Below the pieces are notes generated by a model. That model had not been told where the DNA came from, searched no databases, and worked only from the letters and a program-made list of their open reading frames with translations. Made by a program: the position numbers and the translations under genes. This document shows positions 1 to 7,558 of a stretch of DNA of 37,003 bases, piece after piece. The first letter of the stretch is position 1; the number at the start of each line of letters is the position of its first letter. The stretch covers positions 1 through 37,003 of the forward strand of contig CAMCUB010000033.1 in the NCBI GenBank assembly GCA_945878845.1, read 5' to 3'. Source of the DNA: Erythrobacter sanguineus (GTDB lineage Bacteria; Pseudomonadota; Alphaproteobacteria; Sphingomonadales; Sphingomonadaceae).

Positions 1-1
1 G

Positions 2-733
2 GGCGGCGGGATCGCCGATGTGCTGGTGGGCGACGCCGCGGGCAAGCCGCGCTTCGATTTCAGTGGCAAGCTCCCCGCCGCCTGGCCGCGCACCGCGCAG
101 ATCGCCGACGGGGCGCTGTTCCCGTTCGGCTATGGGCTGGGCTACACCTCGCCCGCCGCGGCCTTCGCCGCGCTGCCCGAGCTTGATGCCTCGGCCACCG
201 GGGCCGATGCGCGGGTGTGGTTCAATGCCGGAACCCCGGCGGCGCGCTGGTCGCTGTGGGTGGCGGGCACCAAGGACGAGGTCGAGACCCGCGTGACCAC
301 CCTCCCCGCCGAGGCCCTGGGCGGCCGCGCGCGGGTGACGGCGGAGAACTACAAGGTGCAGGAAGGCGCGCGCCGCATCGCCGTCACTAGCGGCACGGCG
401 AGCGCGCAGCTCGGCAAGTTCGAGACCATCGATCTCGCGCGAGAGACCAATGGCGACGTCATGGTGCTGGTGACAATGCGGGTGTGGGACGCGCCCGATG
501 CCGCCCGCATCGGCGTGCGCGGGCCGGACACCGACGGCTTCACCGCCGTCACTCTGCCCGAGACCCCCGGCTATGTACGCTATGGCATTCCGCTGAAGTG
601 CCTGCGCGGCAAGGGCGCGGATGTCGCCAAGCTCGACCGGCCCTTCGTGATCGAGACGCAAGGACGCGCCGATTACGCCATCGCCGAAGTGCGCCTCGGC
701 AGCGATGCGGAGCAGGTATTGCCGTGCCGCTGA
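2..733 (+). CDS. GH3 exo-beta-glucosidase, C-terminal part (5' end outside window)
   Basis: The frame is open from the first bases of the window, so only the C-terminal ~243 residues are present. The beginning (GIADVLVGDAAGKPRFDFSG) and the following SWPR-like and FPFGYGLGY segments are the end of the second (alpha/beta sandwich) domain of GH3 glucosidases. Family knowledge: these cleave terminal beta-1,3/1,4-glucosyl residues. The remaining ~170 residues form a beta-rich extension like the galactose-binding-type C-terminal domain of marine ExoP-type exo-glucanases. The gene ends 53 bases before the next gene on the same strand, so they may be co-transcribed. The catalytic aspartate lies outside the window, so activity cannot be judged here. 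Confidence 0.85.
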   Translation, partial: GGGIADVLVGDAAGKPRFDFSGKLPAAWPRTAQIADGALFPFGYGLGYTSPAAAFAALPELDASATGADARVWFNAGTPAARWSLWVAGTKDEVETRVTTLPAEALGGRARVTAENYKVQEGARRIAVTSGTASAQLGKFETIDLARETNGDVMVLVTMRVWDAPDAARIGVRGPDTDGFTAVTLPETPGYVRYGIPLKCLRGKGADVAKLDRPFVIETQGRADYAIAEVRLGSDAEQVLPCR

Positions 734-786
734 GGCACGCGCGGGATTGAACACAGGCCGTCAGAGCCGACACCACGGAGAGACCC

Positions 787-2934
787 ATGAACCTCAAGGC
801 TTTCGTTTCGCTGCTGCCGCTCGCGGCGCTGACCCTCGCGCCGCTGGCGGCTGCTCCGGTCGCAGCGGCCCCCACCGTCACCAAGCCGCTTCCGGTGGGC
901 ACCTGCATCAATCTCGGCAACACGCTCGAACCGCAATTGGAGGGCAGCTGGGGCGGCGTGCCGGTGCGCAAGGAGGATCTGAAGCGCATCGCCGCGGCCG
1001 GGTTCAAGACCATCCGCCTGCCGGTGCGCTGGCACAACAAGACCTCCGACAAGCCGCCCTACACGGTGGACCCTGCGTGGATGGCGCGGGTCAAGCAGAT
1101 CGTCGACTGGGCGCTGGCCGAGAACCTCAACGTCATCCTCAACAGCCACCATTTCGACCCGATCCACGATGATCCGCTCGCCGTGGCCGCTTGGCATGGG
1201 GGCGTGTGGAAGCAGATCGCGGAAGAGTTCAAGGGCTATCCCGAAGAGACGCTGTGGTTCGAGCTCGAGAACGAGCCGCACAAGAACTTCAACCACACCA
1301 ACTTGCTTGCCACCCTCGCCCCGTCACTGGCTGAGGTGAGGAAGCTCCACCCGACCCGCGCGGTGATCATCGGGGGGGAAAACTGGAGCGGGATCAAGTC
1401 GCTGGAAACCCTGCCGCTGCCGGATGATCCGAACATCCACCCGACCTTCCATTACTACGATCCGTTCCTTTACACCCACCAGGGCGCTGAGTGGACCAAG
1501 CCGGACATGCCGCCAGTCGGCCGCAGCTTCCCCACAGATGGGGACTCCGCACAGCTCGCCAAGGATGTCGCCGCGATCAAGGCCTATGTCGCCCGCACCG
1601 GCAAGACGCCCTTCATGGGCGAGGTCGGGGCCTATGACAAATTCATCCCGCTCGCCGACCGGGTGAAGTATCACCGCACCATCGCCGAGGCCTTCGCACC
1701 GACGGGCATCGGCATGTGCATGTGGGCCTACACCAACACCTTCCCCTTCTTCGATCAGAAGAAGGGCGAATGGCTGCCGGGCCTGCGCGGTGCGATCGGA
1801 TTGAAGGACGACACCACCGCCCCGCCCGCCCCAGCCCGTGCCGCGGCGCCTGCCCGTGCGGCCCCTCCATCCTCATCCAAGTCCAAACTCCCGCCCGAGC
1901 TTGCCGCCTTCGACGAACAGGTGCCGGGCGATCTCGTCAACGATCCCACGCGGATCGACTGGGACAGCTACGGCCCTGCCTTCAATGCCGGCGCGCGGCA
2001 GGCGGCGGACATTCCCGGCGGGGGCGCGGCACGGGTATTCACCGTCGCCGAGCGCGGGGACTTCCCTTACCGGGCGGCCGCCAACATCCCGCTGCTCGAT
2101 GGAATCGCCTCCGGCGAGCAGGTGACGATCGGCTTCTATGCCCGCGTCGTCAGCACCGAACGCTCGGACGGCAAGGGGGTTGTGACCGTGCGCTTCCAGG
2201 AGAATGTCGCTCCCTATGCCGGGTTCGGCGACACCACGGTGCTGATCGGCAGCGAGTGGGAATGGCACGAAGTCACCGCCAAGGCCGACCGCCGCATCCG
2301 CAAGTCCGATGCGCTCGTGACCCTGCAACTCGCAGGGGCCAAGCAGGTGCTGGAAATCGGGCAGGCAATCGTCGTCAAGAACGCAGCGACCATCCAGACC
2401 ACGCAGGCCACTGCGCCTGCGCCCAAGCTGCAGGAAGCCGCCGGGCTCGAGATGCCCGACGCTATCCGCAGCCTCGGCCAGCTCGTCAATGATCCCGCCA
2501 ACCGGGGCTGGGCCAATGGCGGCACCGGGGGCACCGTTCTGCCGCTCGAAGTGCCGGAGATCTGGCTCAAGAAGGCAACCCGCTACACCACCACCAAGGT
2601 GGGCGAGAACCGCTGGGATCTCGTCACCGGCATCCCGATCGTGCCCGAAGTGAAAGAAAGCGACACCTTCGTCGCGGTCGTCATCGCTCGCACGATCAGC
2701 GCGCAAACCGAGGACGGAATGGGGCTGGTCTATGCCCGCCTCCAGAGCGGCACGCCGCCCTACGAAGGCTTCGGCGACAAGGCCTTCAAGCTGGGAGCCA
2801 AGTGGCAGATGATCCGGCTGCCCTTCACAGCCACCCGCGGCTTCGGCGAGGGCGATGCGAATGTGACGCTGCACTTCGCCGCAGCGGCGCAGACCGTCGA
2901 AGTGGGGCCGGTCTACGTCTTCAAGACCAACTGA
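787..2934 (+). CDS. Secreted GH5 endo-glucanase-type hydrolase with two tandem C-terminal modules
   Basis: This is a 715-residue exported protein. Residues 1-28 form a Sec signal peptide ending near AAPVAAA. The GH5 catalytic domain spans about 30-350. GTCINLGNTLE is the usual first strand, ELENEPH (159-165) carries the predicted acid/base Glu163, and FMGEVGAY carries the predicted nucleophile Glu279. A Pro/Ala/Ser linker (about 347-370) leads to two related modules, about 383-535 and 566-715. Both begin LVNDP and share a PYxGFGD motif, so they are an internal duplication. They resemble carbohydrate-binding beta-sandwiches but I do not recognise the CBM family. A GGAG ribosome-binding site at 777-780 supports the ATG at 787. 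Family knowledge gives beta-1,4-glucanase or xyloglucanase as likely activities; the exact substrate is not evident. Confidence 0.88.
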   Translation: MNLKAFVSLLPLAALTLAPLAAAPVAAAPTVTKPLPVGTCINLGNTLEPQLEGSWGGVPVRKEDLKRIAAAGFKTIRLPVRWHNKTSDKPPYTVDPAWMARVKQIVDWALAENLNVILNSHHFDPIHDDPLAVAAWHGGVWKQIAEEFKGYPEETLWFELENEPHKNFNHTNLLATLAPSLAEVRKLHPTRAVIIGGENWSGIKSLETLPLPDDPNIHPTFHYYDPFLYTHQGAEWTKPDMPPVGRSFPTDGDSAQLAKDVAAIKAYVARTGKTPFMGEVGAYDKFIPLADRVKYHRTIAEAFAPTGIGMCMWAYTNTFPFFDQKKGEWLPGLRGAIGLKDDTTAPPAPARAAAPARAAPPSSSKSKLPPELAAFDEQVPGDLVNDPTRIDWDSYGPAFNAGARQAADIPGGGAARVFTVAERGDFPYRAAANIPLLDGIASGEQVTIGFYARVVSTERSDGKGVVTVRFQENVAPYAGFGDTTVLIGSEWEWHEVTAKADRRIRKSDALVTLQLAGAKQVLEIGQAIVVKNAATIQTTQATAPAPKLQEAAGLEMPDAIRSLGQLVNDPANRGWANGGTGGTVLPLEVPEIWLKKATRYTTTKVGENRWDLVTGIPIVPEVKESDTFVAVVIARTISAQTEDGMGLVYARLQSGTPPYEGFGDKAFKLGAKWQMIRLPFTATRGFGEGDANVTLHFAAAAQTVEVGPVYVFKTN

Positions 2935-2958
2935 GGCCTCTGCGCCTTCGCCCGCCCG

Positions 2959-4605
2959 CTAAGGTCCGGGCGAATAGGCATAGGGGCCGACCACCAGCCC
3001 GGTGAACAGCCCTGCGTGGACCGAGGCGAGCGGCTCGACATTGATCGGGCCGCCCACCTGCCGCCATGCCGTCGCGCCCTCTTCGCGGACAAACACCACA
3101 GCCGTGCCGCCGTCGAACGACAGCTTCAGCTCGACCGGCCCGGTGGCCGCGAGCGGAGCCGAGGCGACCTCCTTCCCGCCCGCCCAGTCGCTCGAAGAAG
3201 TGCGCAGGCGGACGACGAGCCGCCCCTGCTCCTTGCCCGCAGCGAGGAAGTGCGTTTCGTCCATGAAGGCGAGGAGGCCCGCAAAATCCCCGCGCCGCGC
3301 GGGGCTGAAGTCGAGCCGGGTGGTGAAGCTCGCCTTGTGGTGGCGCAGCCGTCGCCCGGTAAAGGCGGGCCGCGCCACGCTTCCGGGCGCGGCGGGGCCG
3401 GCGGTGACTTCAAGCGCGCCGTCCTTCACCTCCCACTGCGCCGCCGCCCCGGGCGTGCGTAGCGCGAGCCATTCGTTCGACAGCGGCCCAGCGAAGTCCT
3501 CGCGCCAGCCGTACCACGCCGCACGCGCCGAGGCATGAAGCTTCGGCGCGGGCGGGGTCAGTGGCACTGGCGCGCCCTTGTCGAGGAAGCGCGGCCAGCC
3601 GTCCTTCCATGTCACCGGCAACAGGAAGGTCTCGCGCCCCAACAGCGTCGATTGCCCGGCAAAGGGCCGCGTGGCGAGGAACACGCCCCACCAGCTGCCG
3701 TCCTCAAGCTGGACGATGTCCGCATGCCCCGTCGCCTCGATCCGGTCGGGGCGGCCCGAAGGCAGATCGCGCTGGGTAAGGATCGGGTTGTTCGGCCCCG
3801 GCTCATATGGCCCCGTCAGCGCGCGCGAGCGGTAGATCGTCTGCGAATGCTGGTCCGCCGTGCCGCCTTCCGCGGTGAGAAGGTAATACCACTCGCCGAC
3901 CTTGTAGATATGCGGTCCCTCGGCCCAGATCGGTTTGGTCGCGGGATCGACGCCCTTGTCGCGCAGCAAGATGCGCTTGGGCAGCATTTTCATTGTCACA
4001 GGATCGAACTGCTGGAGCCACAGCGCGCGGTGGCCTTCATATTCCTCCGGCCCCGGAGGCGCGTCGTTGTAGACGATCCACGCGGTTCCATCCGCCTCGA
4101 AGTGCAGCGAGGGGTCGATGCCGCCGAAATCGAGCCACACCGGATCGCTCCACGGCCCCGCCGGATCCTCGGCGGAGATGACGAAATTGCCGCCGCATTC
4201 GATGCAGGTGTTGACGATCCAGAACCGCCCGTCCTGGTGGGTAATCGCCGGGGCGAACAGCCCGCGGTTGGTGCTGATACCGCTGAAGTCGAGCATCCCC
4301 GGACGGTCGATCGCATTGCCGATGATCCGCCAGTTGACGAGATCGGTCGAGTGCAGGATCGGCAGGCCCGGATACCAGCTGAAGGTCGAGGTGACGGCGT
4401 AGAAATCTTTGCCGACGCGCACGATAGAGGGATCGGGGTGGAAGCCTGGGATGACCGGATTGGCATAGCGCCCCTCAGGCGCCGTCGTCTCGGCCGATTC
4501 GTAAGCAAGCCAGTCGAAGCTGGCGACCACATCGCGCGCCGCCGCGCCTTGCGCGCTCCCCGCCAGAACCAGCGCTCCTGCCAGCATTACCGCTTTCAGC
4601 CGCAT
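2959..4605 (-). CDS. GH43 beta-xylosidase / arabinofuranosidase with C-terminal beta-sandwich
   Basis: This 548-residue protein has a signal peptide (about 1-23, ending AQGAAA), so it probably acts in the periplasm. The five-bladed propeller of GH43 is clear. Asp58 in HPDPS is the predicted base, Asp164 in GIDPS the pKa modulator and Glu229 in WAEGPH the acid. From about residue 360 a second beta-sandwich domain follows (YGWREDFAGPL onwards), as in GH43 xylosidases that trim xylo-oligosaccharides. The start is supported by AGGAGAGG just upstream. The gene is divergent from xylX with 97 bases between the starts, and a LacI-type operator lies in that gap. Likely job: removing xylose or arabinose from imported xylan fragments. 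Which of the two sugars it prefers cannot be told. Confidence 0.9.
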   Translation of the reverse strand: MRLKAVMLAGALVLAGSAQGAAARDVVASFDWLAYESAETTAPEGRYANPVIPGFHPDPSIVRVGKDFYAVTSTFSWYPGLPILHSTDLVNWRIIGNAIDRPGMLDFSGISTNRGLFAPAITHQDGRFWIVNTCIECGGNFVISAEDPAGPWSDPVWLDFGGIDPSLHFEADGTAWIVYNDAPPGPEEYEGHRALWLQQFDPVTMKMLPKRILLRDKGVDPATKPIWAEGPHIYKVGEWYYLLTAEGGTADQHSQTIYRSRALTGPYEPGPNNPILTQRDLPSGRPDRIEATGHADIVQLEDGSWWGVFLATRPFAGQSTLLGRETFLLPVTWKDGWPRFLDKGAPVPLTPPAPKLHASARAAWYGWREDFAGPLSNEWLALRTPGAAAQWEVKDGALEVTAGPAAPGSVARPAFTGRRLRHHKASFTTRLDFSPARRGDFAGLLAFMDETHFLAAGKEQGRLVVRLRTSSSDWAGGKEVASAPLAATGPVELKLSFDGGTAVVFVREEGATAWRQVGGPINVEPLASVHAGLFTGLVVGPYAYSPGP

Positions 4606-4666
4606 CGCATTTCCTCTCCTGATCCCGCTCGCTTGAGGGCTTGTCGGCCCTGCGATTGTATGCTTA

Positions 4667-4680
4667 TGGTAGCGCTATCA
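4667..4680. promoter_or_regulatory. LacI-type operator upstream of xylX / GH43
   Basis: The site reads TGGTAGCGCTATCA, a near-perfect 14-bp palindrome centred on AGCGCT with one mismatch between its halves. It sits between the divergent GH43 (start 4605) and xylX (start 4703). It can overlap a plausible -10 element (TATGGT at 4665-4670), consistent with repression. Its similarity to four other sites in the window is direct; binding by the LacI-family protein encoded at 13545-14669 is inferred. Confidence 0.8.
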
Positions 4681-4702
4681 GTGATGGAGGCAAGAGCCAG
4701 AA

Positions 4703-5827
4703 ATGGCCGTAGGGATACTCGAAAGTCTGCCCGCGGATTACCGCGCAGGGCACTTCATCGGCCGGGCCTTGTCGCCCGAGGGGCCGAGCGTCATCACGAT
4801 TGAAAACGGCGTGCTTCACGACCTCACCGGCATCGCCAGCACGGTCGCGGGCGCGATCGCGCGGCGGGCCTTCACCGGCGGCACGGTCATCGGCCCGGTC
4901 GAGGACGGCCTGCCCGAAGGCTGGAGCCTGCTCGCCCCTACCGACCTCCAATGCATCAAGGCGAGCGGCGTGACCTTTGCGCTTTCGGCCATCGAACGCG
5001 TGATCGAGGAGCGCGCCCGCGGCGATGCCTCCGCGGCCTCCGCGATCCGTGCGCAGCTCGAAGACAAGGTCGGCAGCGGCATCCGCTCGGTCGTGCCGGG
5101 CAGCCCCGCCGCTGCGCAGCTTAAGGCCGCGCTGATCGAGGAGGGCATGTGGTCGCAATATCTCGAGGTCGCGATCGGGCCGGATGCGGAGATCTTCTCC
5201 AAGGCCCCGGTGCTCTCGGCGGTCGGCACTGGCGCGCCGGTCGGCGTGCGCTCGGATTCGCACTGGAACAATCCCGAGCCTGAAGTCGTGCTCGCCTGCG
5301 ACGCGCACGGCGAAGTGGTCGGCGCATGCCTCGGCAATGACGTGAACCTGCGCGATTTCGAAGGCCGCTCGGCGCTGCTGCTGTCCAAGGCCAAGGACAA
5401 CACCGCCTCCTGCGCGATCGGGCCGTTCATCCGCCTGTTCGACGACAGCTTCACCATCGACGATGTGCGCTCCGCCGCCATCGAACTGGTGATCGAAGGC
5501 CCCGAGGGCTACCGGCTCGAAGGGCGCAACGACATGAGCCAGATCAGCCGCGATCCGCTCGATCTGGTCGCCCAGTGCCTCTCTGAGCATCACTATCCCG
5601 ATGGCTTCGTGCTCTTCTGCGGGACGCTGTTCGCGCCGACGCAGGACCGCGACACGCCGGGAGCGGGCTTCACCCACAAGGTCGGCGATGTGGTGACCAT
5701 CAGTTCGGAGAAGCTCGGCACGCTGCGCAACACGGTGACCACCTCGCGCGATGCGCCGGCCTGGACGATAGGCTTTGCCGCATTCGCCAAGAACCTTGCA
5801 GCCCGCGGGCTGATCGAGGCGATCTGA
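4703..5827 (+). CDS. xylX: 2-keto-3-deoxy-D-xylonate dehydratase (FAH-family, Weimberg pathway)
   Basis: This is a 374-residue cytoplasmic enzyme of the fumarylacetoacetate hydrolase superfamily. Its Weimberg role is to dehydrate 2-keto-3-deoxyxylonate to alpha-ketoglutarate semialdehyde. The Mg-site signature is visible: EPE at 192-194 (NNPEPEVVL) and Asp213 in GNDVNLRDFEGR, followed by SKAKDN. This block is typical of the sugar-acid dehydratase branch rather than of true fumarylacetoacetases. Length and gene order (xylX then xylB then xylC) match the Caulobacter-type xylose operon. A GGAGG stands at 4686-4690 upstream of ATG 4703, and the operator at 4667-4680 precedes it. The next gene begins 10 bases after the stop, so this is the first gene of a five-gene operon. 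Confidence 0.9.
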   Translation: MAVGILESLPADYRAGHFIGRALSPEGPSVITIENGVLHDLTGIASTVAGAIARRAFTGGTVIGPVEDGLPEGWSLLAPTDLQCIKASGVTFALSAIERVIEERARGDASAASAIRAQLEDKVGSGIRSVVPGSPAAAQLKAALIEEGMWSQYLEVAIGPDAEIFSKAPVLSAVGTGAPVGVRSDSHWNNPEPEVVLACDAHGEVVGACLGNDVNLRDFEGRSALLLSKAKDNTASCAIGPFIRLFDDSFTIDDVRSAAIELVIEGPEGYRLEGRNDMSQISRDPLDLVAQCLSEHHYPDGFVLFCGTLFAPTQDRDTPGAGFTHKVGDVVTISSEKLGTLRNTVTTSRDAPAWTIGFAAFAKNLAARGLIEAI

Positions 5828-5837
5828 TAGACTACAA

Positions 5838-6683
5838 GTGAAACCGGGCGCCATGATGGGGATCGGGGCGGTCGACAAGGGATGGGGAAGACAGGACTTG
5901 GACGCGCAAACCAGCAGCGCCGGCGTGCATAGCGCGATCTACCCGAGCCTTACGGGCAAGCGGGTGATCGTCAGCGGCGGCGGCTCAGGCATCGGCGAGG
6001 CGATTGTAGAGGCCTTCGCCCGGCAAGGCTCGGCAGTCGCCTTCGTCGACATTCAGGACGCCCCGAGCGAAGCGTTGATCGCGCGGCTCGAAGGCGCTGG
6101 TATCACGCCGCATTTCGCGCGCTGTGACATCACCGATTGCGACCAGTACACCCGCACGCTTGAAGGCCTGATCGACCGGCTCGGCGGGTGCGATGTGCTG
6201 ATTAACAATGCCGCGAGTGATGACCGCCACACCGTCGATGACGTGACGCCCGCCTATTGGGACGAGCGCATGGCGGTAAACCTCAAGCACCAGTTCTTCG
6301 CCGCCAAGGCGGTTGTGCCGTCGATGCGCGCGGCTGGCGGCGGGGCGATCGTCAACATGGGCTCGATCAGCTGGCACCTGGGCCTCAAGGACCTTGTCAT
6401 CTACCAGACCGCCAAGGCCGCGATCGAGGGCCTGACCCGCAGCCTCGCCCGCGAGCTCGGGCGTGACAACATCCGGGTCAACACCATCGTCCCCGGCAAC
6501 GTCCAGACCCCGCGCCAGATGCGCTGGTACACCCCCGAGGGCGAGGCCGAAATCGTCGCCGCGCAGTGCCTCGACGGCCGCATCCAGCCGGCCGACATCG
6601 CCGCGATGGCGCTGTTCCTCGGGTCCGACGATGCGCGCTTCTGCACCGCGCACAATTACTGGGTGGACGCCGGATGGAGATGA
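5838..6683 (+). CDS. xylB: D-xylose 1-dehydrogenase, short-chain dehydrogenase family
   Basis: This SDR oxidises D-xylose to D-xylonolactone with NAD, the first Weimberg step. With the start used here (GTG 5838) it has 281 residues. The Rossmann motif GGGSGIG is at about 47-53, NNA follows, and the catalytic Ser (SISWHLGL), Tyr189 and Lys193 (YQTAK) are intact. Segments such as HSAIYPSL, SISWHLGL, RWYTPEGEAEIVAAQCL and the end WVDAGWR closely resemble the Caulobacter xylose dehydrogenase as I recall it. The start is uncertain: the first ~30 residues are not needed by the family. ATG 5853, TTG 5898 or GTG 5925 (just before HSAIYP) are alternatives, and none has a strong ribosome-binding site. 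The stop overlaps the ATG of xylC. Confidence 0.9.
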   Translation: MKPGAMMGIGAVDKGWGRQDLDAQTSSAGVHSAIYPSLTGKRVIVSGGGSGIGEAIVEAFARQGSAVAFVDIQDAPSEALIARLEGAGITPHFARCDITDCDQYTRTLEGLIDRLGGCDVLINNAASDDRHTVDDVTPAYWDERMAVNLKHQFFAAKAVVPSMRAAGGGAIVNMGSISWHLGLKDLVIYQTAKAAIEGLTRSLARELGRDNIRVNTIVPGNVQTPRQMRWYTPEGEAEIVAAQCLDGRIQPADIAAMALFLGSDDARFCTAHNYWVDAGWR

Positions 6684-7558
6684 CCCTGCCCGTCAAGCAG
6701 GTGCTCGCCGCTGACTGCCTGCTGGGTGAAGGCGTGCTGTGGGACGCCGAGCGTGCGGTGGTCTGGTTCGTCGACATCAAGCGGCACCGTTTGTGGCATT
6801 TCGACCCTGCCACCGGCAGCAACCGCTTTGCCGAGGCGCCCGCCGCGATCGGCTGGGCGATCCCCGCCGAAGGGGGCCTCTTGCTGTGCGGATTGAAGGA
6901 CGGTATCTACACCTTCGCCCCCGAGAGCGACACCTTTACCAAGCTTGGTGAAGTCCCCGGCGAGCCGATCGGCAACCGCCTCAATGATGCCTGCACGGAC
7001 CCGTGGGGCCGGGTGTGGTTCGGCTCGATGGATGACAGCGAGTCCGACACCTCGGGCCGGTTCTACGTCTTCGATCGCGGCGAAATCCGCCCCGCCGGGC
7101 CGAGCGGGATTGCGATCACCAACGGCCCCGCCGTCAACGCTGACGGCAGCCGCATCTACTTCACCGACACGGTGGGGCAGAAGATCTTCGTCGCGGACCT
7201 GTCCGAGGAGGGACTCGGCGAGGTGCGCCTGTTCGCCAACACCGGCGCGCTATTCCCGGACGCCTACCCTGATGGCTCGGTGGTGGACAGCGTCGACCAT
7301 GTCTGGACGGGGCTCTATTTCGGCGGCTGCGTCGCGCGCTTCACCCCTGAGGGCAAGCTCGATTGCACCGTCGCCATGCCGGCGCGCGACATCACCAAGA
7401 TGGCGTTCGGAGGGCGGGACCTGCGCACCGCCTACGTCACCACGGCGACCAAGAACATGAGCGCCGATGACATGGCCGAACGCCCGCTCGCCGGCAGCCT
7501 GTTCGCCTTCCCTGCCCCGATCACAGGCTTCCCGCAGGTCCGCGCGAGGCTTTCGTGA
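6680..7558 (+). CDS. xylC: Xylonolactonase, SMP-30/gluconolactonase family
   Basis: This 292-residue protein hydrolyses xylonolactone to xylonate, the second Weimberg step. It is a six-bladed propeller of the SMP-30 family. The metal-ligand segments are present: LGEGVLW near the N-terminus (Glu), NRLNDACTDPWGRVWFGSM (Asn) and YPDGSVVDS (Asp). The start at 6680 forms an ATGA overlap with the xylB stop, indicating translational coupling; ATG 6674, six bases upstream in the same frame, is equally possible. No signal peptide is seen, so it is cytoplasmic. Position directly after a xylose dehydrogenase is the main reason to name the substrate xylonolactone rather than gluconolactone. Confidence 0.88.
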   Translation: MTLPVKQVLAADCLLGEGVLWDAERAVVWFVDIKRHRLWHFDPATGSNRFAEAPAAIGWAIPAEGGLLLCGLKDGIYTFAPESDTFTKLGEVPGEPIGNRLNDACTDPWGRVWFGSMDDSESDTSGRFYVFDRGEIRPAGPSGIAITNGPAVNADGSRIYFTDTVGQKIFVADLSEEGLGEVRLFANTGALFPDAYPDGSVVDSVDHVWTGLYFGGCVARFTPEGKLDCTVAMPARDITKMAFGGRDLRTAYVTTATKNMSADDMAERPLAGSLFAFPAPITGFPQVRARLS

